DNA from: Streptomyces sp. TLI_235
GTDB taxonomy: Bacteria > Actinomycetota > Actinomycetes > Streptomycetales > Streptomycetaceae
Length of the DNA stretch: 64,000 bases
Direction of reading: 5' to 3'
Assembly (NCBI GenBank): GCA_002300355.1
Contig: NSGV01000002.1
Location: 62,001 to 126,000 of the forward strand
Positions 58,295-64,000 of this stretch are shown here, piece after piece. Each line of letters starts with the position of its first letter. Within the stretch, counting starts at the first letter, position 1. The notes beneath the pieces were generated by a model. The model did no database searches, had not been told where the DNA came from, and worked only from the letters and a program-made list of their open reading frames with translations. The translations under genes were made by a program, and so were the position numbers.

Positions 58295-59551
58295 ATGGGC
58301 ACGGAACAGCAGGTGGACGGGCTGATCGAGCAGCTGCGGTGCACGGCGGGCGACGGGCGGGAGGCGGTCGACCGGCTGGTGTCGGCGGGCGAGCCGGTCG
58401 TGCCTGCGCTGCTCGCCGCACTGCCCGGCTTCGACCGGCCCGGGCGGGCGGCGGTCGGGCAGGTGCTGCGCGGGATCGGGCCGGCAGCCTGCCGGGTGGC
58501 GGTCGAGGTGCTCACGCGGGGCGGCACGCCGCCGACGACGTGGGAGCTCACCGCCGTGCTCGACATGTTCGACGACCACTGCTCGGACGAGTTGACGGGC
58601 CTGCTGCGGCACCCGCTGCCCCAGGTCCGCAGCGCCGCGCTCCACGCCCTGGGGGCTCTGGGGCGGGCGGGCGCGCCCGCGGTGCTCTCCGTCCTGCCGC
58701 TGCTCGCCGACGGGCGGGATTCGTCCTCGGCCGAGCGGGCCCTGCGGGCGATGGGCCCCGGGATCGTCCCGGAGCTGCTTGCCGTCCGGGCGGCGGGCCC
58801 GGGCCGGCTGCGGCGCCATGCCCTGCATGCCCTCGCCGCGCTGGGCGCCTGCGACCGACTGACGGCGCGTGACCGCAGGGCGTTGGAGCGGCTGGTGCGG
58901 ATCAAGCTGATCGACGACCGGCGCCCCGACCCGGACTGGGACTACCACTGGGTCGCGGTGCCGGGCGACACGTACGAGGGCGCGTTCGAGGTGCTGGGGC
59001 TGCACGACCGGATCCCCGCCACGCTGGCGATGGGCGTGTCCGGCCGGATCCACGACGAGGCGGTCGTGCCGGGTCCGGACGGCACCGGGCTGACGGTGAA
59101 CCGGGTGTTCGTCACGCCCGAGATCGCCGGGTGGCGGCTGCTGTTCGGCCGGATCCTGGTGAACTGCCCGGACGAGGGGGTGCTGGAGCTGCTCGCCGAA
59201 CGGTGCGGGCAGGCGTGCTACTTCGGCCGGGACGGCTACGACGACGAGCACCTGTGGGCCGTCGCGGAGCGGGGCCGCGGCATCGTCCGTTCCTACGCGA
59301 CGTACCGCGAGCCCGACTGGACGGGCGAGCCGCTCCCCTGGGAGGAGCCGCAGACGGCGGACCCGCAGTGGGAGCCCGGCCTGTACGAGCCCAACGCCTC
59401 GCTGGAGTCGGATTCGCGGGCGGTGGCCGCCCGGCTCTGCGTCGACCCCGAGGACATCGGCGACGACACCCCGATGACCGGTCACGGCTGGTTCGCGCTG
59501 ACGGCGCCCGGTGTCGGGCACGGGGTCTTCCCCGGGGTGCTCTCCATCTGA
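58295..59551 (+). CDS. HEAT-repeat-containing protein with an unknown C-terminal domain
   Basis: A 418-residue protein. Residues 1-205 are HEAT/armadillo-type helical pairs (GLLRHPLPQVRSAALHALGA, LGRAGAPAVLSVLPLLADG). The C-terminal ~200 residues form a mixed domain with RPDPDWDYHWVAVPGDTYEG, RVFVTPEIAGWRLLFGRILV and GRDGYDDEHLWAVAERGRG that resembles conserved streptomycete hypotheticals I cannot name. No ribosome site is visible; TAGCCT (58282-58287) ends seven bases before the ATG, so translation is probably leaderless. Confidence 0.75.
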   Translation: MGTEQQVDGLIEQLRCTAGDGREAVDRLVSAGEPVVPALLAALPGFDRPGRAAVGQVLRGIGPAACRVAVEVLTRGGTPPTTWELTAVLDMFDDHCSDELTGLLRHPLPQVRSAALHALGALGRAGAPAVLSVLPLLADGRDSSSAERALRAMGPGIVPELLAVRAAGPGRLRRHALHALAALGACDRLTARDRRALERLVRIKLIDDRRPDPDWDYHWVAVPGDTYEGAFEVLGLHDRIPATLAMGVSGRIHDEAVVPGPDGTGLTVNRVFVTPEIAGWRLLFGRILVNCPDEGVLELLAERCGQACYFGRDGYDDEHLWAVAERGRGIVRSYATYREPDWTGEPLPWEEPQTADPQWEPGLYEPNASLESDSRAVAARLCVDPEDIGDDTPMTGHGWFALTAPGVGHGVFPGVLSI

Positions 59552-59591
59552 CCGACCGCTGACCGACCGCTGACCGACCATTGACCGACCG
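59549..59591. repeat. Tandem 11-bp repeat overlapping the HEAT gene stop
   Basis: TGACCGACCGC occurs at 59549-59559 and 59560-59570, followed by degenerate copies to 59591. The first TGA is the HEAT gene stop. The 240 bp downstream hold no supported gene until 59793. Confidence 0.8.
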
Positions 59592-59792
59592 ACGGAGACC
59601 GGGGGTGGGTGTGAACGGGACGGCGGTGGCCACGCCGGCCGCGGAGCTGCTGCCAGGCCTCGCCCCGGCACGCTGCCGGAAATCCTGGCCGCCGCAAGGG
59701 AGTCGGCCGCCGGCCGGTGAGGCTTCGGCCCCTCGTCCGGCGGCCCGTTCTCGGTGAGACTGGCCTCGACCGCCGTTCCACGAGGGGGAGAC

Positions 59793-59999
59793 ATGAAGCG
59801 GTGGAAGAACCGTCTGCTGAGCGTGCTGTCGGTCGCGCCGCTGTCGGCGATCGGCTGCCTGGTGTGGTTGGCGTTCGCCGGGCGGGGCGGGTGGGCGGTG
59901 CTGGGGGCCGTCGTCGCGGGCGCCGTGGCCCTCGCCGGGTTCGGGGTCTGGGCGTTCCTGCTGCTCATCGGCAAGGCGCTGCGTGACTGCACGTTCTGA
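59793..59999 (+). CDS. Small membrane protein (68 aa)
   Basis: GGGGGAG lies five bases before the ATG. The product has a basic start (MKRWKNRLLS) and two membrane helices, VAPLSAIGCLVWLAFAG and WAVLGAVVAGAVALAGFGVW followed by FLLLIG. No family was recognised. It lies convergent to the TetR gene, 20 bp away. Confidence 0.55.
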   Translation: MKRWKNRLLSVLSVAPLSAIGCLVWLAFAGRGGWAVLGAVVAGAVALAGFGVWAFLLLIGKALRDCTF

Positions 60000-60019
60000 C
60001 TGCGGGTCGGGGCCGGGTG

Positions 60020-60637
60020 TCAGAGCCCGCGGGCGACGGCGGCGAGCACGGTCTCGACGGCGAGCCCGAGTTCGTCGGCCGGGAGGTCGCGCAGCGGGCC
60101 GTCCACGAGCAGGGCGGCGAGGCCGTGCACGGCCGACCAGGCCGCGTACTCCGCTCCGGGCCGCCGCTCGGGCGGGAGTTCGCCGACCTCGACGAGTTCG
60201 TCGAGGCGGGCGGCGAGCAGGGTGTAGGGGTCGGTGCCGCCGCCGTCCTGGGGCGGCCGGGGGTGCTTGGCACCGTGGGCGGCGGCGCCGGAGAAGGCGG
60301 TGCGGAACCAGCCGTGCTCGGTGAGTGCGAAGTCGATGTAGGCGCGGCCGATGGCCGCCAGCCTGGCCCAGGCGCGCGGCGCGGGATCGTCCGCGGCCAC
60401 CTGGGCGGTGCGCTCGACCATCAGCAGGCCGAGCTGTTCCATGCAGCGGGCGGCGACGGCGGCGAGCAGGTCCTGGTGGTCGGCGAAGTGCCGGTAGGCG
60501 GCGTTGTGCGAGACCCCGGCCTCGCGGCTGACGGCGCGCAGCACGACGGCGGACGGGCCGCCGGTGCGGGCGAGTTCGACACCGGCCGCGACCAGGGCCG
60601 CACGGAGATTTCCGTGGTGATATGTCCGATTCTCCAA
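60020..60637 (-). CDS. TetR-family repressor
   Basis: A 205-residue regulator. The HTH is HHGNLRAALVAAGVELARTG then AVSREAGVSHNAAYRHFADH; the C-terminal domain is the WHG/TetR_C_33-like type (GRAYIDFALTEHGWFRTAFS). No ATG or GTG exists in the upstream frame; the TTG at 60637 gives the usual family start (ENRTYHHG). A TTG at 60697 lies in the operator and is unlikely. It is divergent from an MFS drug exporter with a palindromic gap, so it probably represses that pump. Confidence 0.87.
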   Translation of the reverse strand: MENRTYHHGNLRAALVAAGVELARTGGPSAVVLRAVSREAGVSHNAAYRHFADHQDLLAAVAARCMEQLGLLMVERTAQVAADDPAPRAWARLAAIGRAYIDFALTEHGWFRTAFSGAAAHGAKHPRPPQDGGGTDPYTLLAARLDELVEVGELPPERRPGAEYAAWSAVHGLAALLVDGPLRDLPADELGLAVETVLAAVARGL

Positions 60638-60660
60638 GGTTTCACCGCTTTTCCTACCAG

Positions 60661-60724
60661 ATGTTGACAGTGTCCACTTCGAGTGGAAGCGTGTCAATCA
60701 CCGCATGTTGTCACTGTCAACATG
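60661..60724. promoter_or_regulatory. Operator/promoter region between TetR and MFS genes
   Basis: ATGTTGACAGTG (60661-60672) and CACTGTCAACAT (60712-60723) are perfect 12-bp inverted copies. Between them lie CCACT-TCG-AGTGG (60674-60686), TGTCAA (60692-60697) and CATGTTG/CAACATG (60704-60724). Two TTGACA sequences, one on each strand, could be -35 elements. TetR-dimer binding here would block both promoters. Confidence 0.75.
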
Positions 60725-60744
60725 CTCGGCGGATGGAGCCACTG

Positions 60745-62385
60745 ATGCCCGCCCTCACCCCTCGCCGACGCATCCTCGTTCTAGCCACGGTCTGTCTGGC
60801 CGCGTTCGCGATCAACCTCGACACCACGATCGTGAACGTCGCGCTGCCCGACCTGAGCAAGGAGTTGGACGCCACCACCCGCGACCTGCAGTGGGTGGGG
60901 GACGGCTACAACCTGGCCTTCGCCGCGCTGGTGCTCACGGCGGGCTCGCTCGGCGACCGGTTCGGCCGCCGGCCCGCACTGCTGTGGGGGCTCGGCGGTT
61001 TCGCCGCGACCAGCGCCCTCGGCAGCGCGGTCGGCTCACCGGGCTGGCTGGTGGCGGTCCGCTTCGCGATGGGCGCCTGTGCGGCGACCATCTTCCCGAC
61101 CACCCTGTCGATCATCACCAACACCTTCCCGGACCGCCGCTCCCGGGCCAAGGCGGTCGGCGTCTGGGGTGCCGTCACCGGCCTCGGCGTCGCGGTCGGC
61201 CCGGTGGTCGGCGGCCTGCTGCTGGCCCACTTCGGCTGGCCGTCGGTGTTCCTGGCCCTGGTGCCGGTCGCCCTCCTCGCCTTCGCCGCCACCTGGGCCT
61301 GGGTGCCCGAGTCGAGCGACCCGGCCTCGGCCCGCCTCGACCTGCCCGGGCTGGCCGCGTCCTCGGCGGCCATCGGCATCCTGGTCTACACGATCATCGA
61401 GGCGCCGAGCCGCGGCTGGGACACCCCCGCCACCGTGGCCGGCTTCGTCGCCGCCGCCGTGCTCGCGGCGGCCTTCGTCCGGATCGAGCGGGGCCGCGCC
61501 CACCCGATGATCGACATGACGCTCTTCCGCACGCCGGCCTTCTCGGCCGCCAGCGGCGCGGTCACCCTCGCCTTCTTCGCCCTCTTCGGCTTCATCTTCC
61601 TGGTCACCCAGTACTTCCAGTTCATCCGCGGCTACGGGACGCTCTCCACCGGCGTGCGGGTCCTGCCGGTGGCACTGACCATCGCCGTCGGCTCGCTCGG
61701 CGGGGTCGCCCTGGTCGCCCGGCTGGGCACCCGCGCCGTCGTCACCACCGGCCTCGTCCTGCTCGGCGTCTCCTTCGCCTGGATCGCCGCCTCGCCGACC
61801 TACATGCCGTACGACCGGATCGTCGGCCAGATGGTGCTCATCGGCCTCGGCCTCGGGCTCACCACCGCCCCCGCCACCGAGTCGATCCTCAGCGTGCTGC
61901 CGCCGGCCAAGGCCGGTGTCGGTTCCGCGGTCAACGACGCCACCCGCGAGGCGGGCGGCACCCTGGGCGTCGCCGTCCTGGGCTCGGTCTTCACCTCCGT
62001 CTACGCGAGTCGGCTGGCCGACACCTCCTTCGCCGCCCTGCCGCCCCGGACGGCCGCGGCCGCCGAGGACTCGGTCGCGTCCGCCCTCGGTACCGCCGCC
62101 GGCCTCGGCCGGGCCGATCTGCTGACCGCCGTCCAGACCTCGTTCATGGACGGCTTCCACCTCGCCTGCCTGGTGGCGGCCGGGGTCGCCCTGCTCGGCG
62201 CGGTGGGCGCCCGGCTGGCGCTGCCCGGACGTCCCCTGCCGGGCACCCTGCCGGAGTACAGCGGGCGGGAGACGGCCGGAGCGGCGGCCGGAGCAGAGGC
62301 GCCGGGGAGCAGCGACCAGGCCCTCCGCACGGGCTCGGGACCTCGCACCGGACGCCGCGCCGCCGTACCGGAACGGCGCACCTGA
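60745..62385 (+). CDS. MFS drug exporter, DHA2 (14-helix) family
   Basis: A 546-residue membrane antiporter. Motif D1-like FAINLDTTIVNVALPDLSKE, motif A GSLGDRFGRRPALLWGLGGF and motif C-like GLGVAVGPVVGGLLLAHFGW are all present, and about fourteen helices can be counted. The ATG at 60745 has GGAG with five-base spacing. The C-terminal ~50 residues are a soluble low-complexity tail. It exports hydrophobic or cationic compounds against protons and is under likely TetR control. Confidence 0.9.
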   Translation: MPALTPRRRILVLATVCLAAFAINLDTTIVNVALPDLSKELDATTRDLQWVGDGYNLAFAALVLTAGSLGDRFGRRPALLWGLGGFAATSALGSAVGSPGWLVAVRFAMGACAATIFPTTLSIITNTFPDRRSRAKAVGVWGAVTGLGVAVGPVVGGLLLAHFGWPSVFLALVPVALLAFAATWAWVPESSDPASARLDLPGLAASSAAIGILVYTIIEAPSRGWDTPATVAGFVAAAVLAAAFVRIERGRAHPMIDMTLFRTPAFSAASGAVTLAFFALFGFIFLVTQYFQFIRGYGTLSTGVRVLPVALTIAVGSLGGVALVARLGTRAVVTTGLVLLGVSFAWIAASPTYMPYDRIVGQMVLIGLGLGLTTAPATESILSVLPPAKAGVGSAVNDATREAGGTLGVAVLGSVFTSVYASRLADTSFAALPPRTAAAAEDSVASALGTAAGLGRADLLTAVQTSFMDGFHLACLVAAGVALLGAVGARLALPGRPLPGTLPEYSGRETAGAAAGAEAPGSSDQALRTGSGPRTGRRAAVPERRT

Positions 62386-62444
62386 CCACGGTGCCGTCCG
62401 GCTCCTCTTCCGGCCGACCGCTCGTGGTGGAAGGATCGGACAGC

Positions 62445-63773
62445 GTGACGGGAGCCCGCGCGGCCGACCCCGCGCTCTGCCCGAAGTGCTCGTCCCCGGT
62501 GGCCGACGACCCGCGCTTCACCTCCTGGTGCCCGGCCTGCGAGTGGAACCTCGACCCCACCCCGGCCCCGGCACCGGCCGGCTCGGCCCGTGAGCGGCGG
62601 CGCTCCGAGCACCGCGACCGGAAGGAGGCAGCAGCCCGCCGCGCCGTCCGGGCCCGGGTGGAACGGGTGTACACGGCCACTGCGGCCGGCCGGTCCGCGG
62701 TCCGCGACCCGGCATGGCTCGGGGCCGCCGTCCTCGCCGGCGCCGTGCACCTCACCACCCTGGCGCTCGCCGCCGGCGCCCTCGTCCTGCTGATCGCGGC
62801 ACCCACCTGGCCGCTGCGGGTGCTCGGCCTGTTCGCCGCCCTGCTGGTCTGCGCACTCCGCCCGCGGCTGGGACGGCTGCCGCGCGACTCCGCGCTCCTG
62901 CGCCGCGGCGACGCCCCCGCGCTCTTCGCGCTGACCGACCGGGTCGTGCAGGCACTCGGCGGCAGGCCGGTCGACACCGTCCTGGTGACCCGCGAGTTCA
63001 ACGCCCGCTTCGGCCGGACCGGCCTGCGACGCCGCCGGGTGCTCTGGCTCGGCCTCCCGCTGTGGGCCGTGCTGACGCCGGGCGAGCGGCTGGCCATGCT
63101 CGGCCACGAGACGGGACACCAGGTCAACGCGGACAGCCGGCGCGGCCTCTGGCTGCGCTCGGCCCTCGCCGCACTCGACGAATGGGAGGAGCTGACCCGG
63201 CCGGCCCTGTACCGGCCGTCCTTCGGCACCTTCGTCGAGCTGGCCGCCGCGGCCCTCCTCCAGCTGCTGATGCGGCCGTTCAACCTCGCGGCCCGCACCC
63301 TGCTGGACCTGCTCGACCGGCTGACGCTGCGCTCCGGCCAGGCCGCCGAGTACCGCGCCGACCGGCTGGCCGCCGACCTCGCCGGCCGCGAGGCCGCCAT
63401 CGGCCTACTGCACACCCTGATGCTGCGGCAGACGGTCACCACCTCCCTGCAGCGCATGCGCGCCGACCACGCCCGACGGCCCGCCGGTCGCACAGGCGCG
63501 CCGGCCCCGGCCGCCAGGCCCTGGCAGGAACTCGCCGCCCGCACGGCCGCCGTCCCACCGCTGGAACGCGAGCGGCTGCTGCGGCTCTCCGCCCGCGAGT
63601 TCGGCACCGTCGACAGCTCGCACCCGCCCACCCACCTGCGGCTCGCGATGCTCGGCACCCGACCGCCCACGCCGGCCCGGCTGCGGCCCGCCGCCGCGGA
63701 GTGGGCCGCGATCGACGCCGAACTCTCGCCCGCCGCCCGACGGATCGCCGCGGACCTGGAACTCGGCGGCTGA
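62445..63773 (+). CDS. M48-like membrane metallopeptidase with N-terminal zinc ribbon
   Basis: A 442-residue protein. N-terminal CPKC...CPAC (Cys12, 15, 29, 32) is a rubredoxin-like zinc ribbon; a basic linker follows, then two membrane helices (residues 91-138) and the M48 domain with HETGH at 221-225 and the downstream AAEYRADRLAADLAGRE, giving the Glu ligand. Family members cleave membrane or envelope proteins (HtpX-like). The GTG at 62445 has GGAAGGA upstream. It is 59 bp after the exporter and may be co-transcribed. Confidence 0.82.
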   Translation: MTGARAADPALCPKCSSPVADDPRFTSWCPACEWNLDPTPAPAPAGSARERRRSEHRDRKEAAARRAVRARVERVYTATAAGRSAVRDPAWLGAAVLAGAVHLTTLALAAGALVLLIAAPTWPLRVLGLFAALLVCALRPRLGRLPRDSALLRRGDAPALFALTDRVVQALGGRPVDTVLVTREFNARFGRTGLRRRRVLWLGLPLWAVLTPGERLAMLGHETGHQVNADSRRGLWLRSALAALDEWEELTRPALYRPSFGTFVELAAAALLQLLMRPFNLAARTLLDLLDRLTLRSGQAAEYRADRLAADLAGREAAIGLLHTLMLRQTVTTSLQRMRADHARRPAGRTGAPAPAARPWQELAARTAAVPPLERERLLRLSAREFGTVDSSHPPTHLRLAMLGTRPPTPARLRPAAAEWAAIDAELSPAARRIAADLELGG

Positions 63774-63827
63774 GCCGGCGGACCGAGGTGTCCGGGCGTG
63801 CCGTCGGGGACGGCCGGGTGACGGCCC

Positions 63828-64000
63828 TCAGCGGGCCGGGCGCGGGTAGCGGCGGTTGGCACGCATGGCCGCGCGGACCTCGGCCGCACGGCGGGCCTGC
63901 TCGGTCGGGTCGAGGCGGCGGCCGCCGGGTTCGTCGTCCGTGCGGACGTCGATGACGGTGTTGTTCGGGCGGCACCAGGGGCAGACCCGCGACTGGTCGA
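63828..64000 (-). CDS. C-terminal end of a zinc-ribbon-type protein, cut by window end
   Basis: The minus-strand frame is open to the right edge and reads QSRVCPWCRPNNTVIDVRTD then LDPTEQARRAAEVRAAMRAN and stop. The CPWC pair suggests half of a zinc ribbon. The rest lies outside the window, so no function is proposed. Confidence 0.5.
   Translation of the reverse strand, partial: DQSRVCPWCRPNNTVIDVRTDDEPGGRRLDPTEQARRAAEVRAAMRANRRYPRPAR

Noticed and set aside
1..64000. CRISPR arrays, cas genes, tRNA or rRNA genes
   Set aside because: No regularly spaced repeat array, no cas motif and no cloverleaf-like or rRNA-like sequence was found when reading both strands.

Overview
The window is very GC-rich (roughly 70% or more by eye), with dense genes, many GTG/TTG starts, abundant MarR/TetR/AraC/LysR regulators and typical streptomycete families (DUF6194, DUF6882, class F sortase, Fic-type toxin component, MocR regulator). 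It looks like a chromosomal, partly accessory region of a Streptomycetaceae member such as Streptomyces or Kitasatospora. The genus is an inference. No tRNA, rRNA, CRISPR array or replication origin was seen.

Layout. 0-2 kb: the end of a Ca2+/cation antiporter, then broken genes and an IS256-type transposase fragment. 2-8 kb: two large, divergent, paralogous secreted beta-propeller proteins with Asp-box repeats, plus a small secreted partner. 8-10 kb: a graveyard of gene and IS fragments (FAD monooxygenase, IstB-like, IS5-type). 10-17.5 kb: AraC regulator, secreted protein plus class F sortase, small conserved proteins, a WD40 protein, a DUF4190/septum-formation-like protein, a 25-residue gene matching ribosomal protein bL37, PLDc_N protein and LysR. 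17.6-22 kb: gcvH, a MocR regulator divergent from a class V aminotransferase coupled to an MFS exporter. 22-29 kb: DUF6194, a frameshifted MerR regulator against a truncated MFS gene, an RHH/Fic-type toxin-antitoxin pair, MarR/SDR with palindromic operators, aldo/keto reductase, SigE-type sigma factor and its membrane partner. 29-38 kb: giant WD40 protein, GNAT with a leader peptide and TTG start, TMEM175 channel, lipase-like hydrolase, Tat-exported metallo-hydrolase, ThiS/Mut7-C fusion, GNAT, VOC protein. 38.5-45.5 kb: mobile-DNA zone with a complete IS1380-family element (terminal repeats and TTAG target duplication), IS701-type ends in three places, IS630 and IstB fragments, and two cargo units (alpha/beta hydrolase; histidine kinase plus frameshifted response regulator).

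45.7-56 kb: possible specialised-metabolism neighbourhood. A plus-strand overlapping operon (EamA-like transporter, SDR, polysaccharide deacetylase) runs into a minus-strand series of glycosyltransferase, nucleotide-sugar epimerase, DegT aminotransferase, type III polyketide synthase and MBL-fold hydrolase; a GT1 glycosyltransferase and an SRPBCC protein lie upstream. Together these could make and decorate an aminosugar-bearing polyketide or glycolipid. This is inferred from gene content only. 56-64 kb: nucleotidyltransferase, frameshifted DUF6882, HEAT-repeat protein, TetR/MFS efflux pair with a clear operator region, an M48-like membrane metallopeptidase and the end of a zinc-ribbon protein.

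At least seven reading frames are interrupted by apparent single-base indels, one in a C-run. Either the assembly carries indel errors or the accessory segments are decaying; raw reads would decide.
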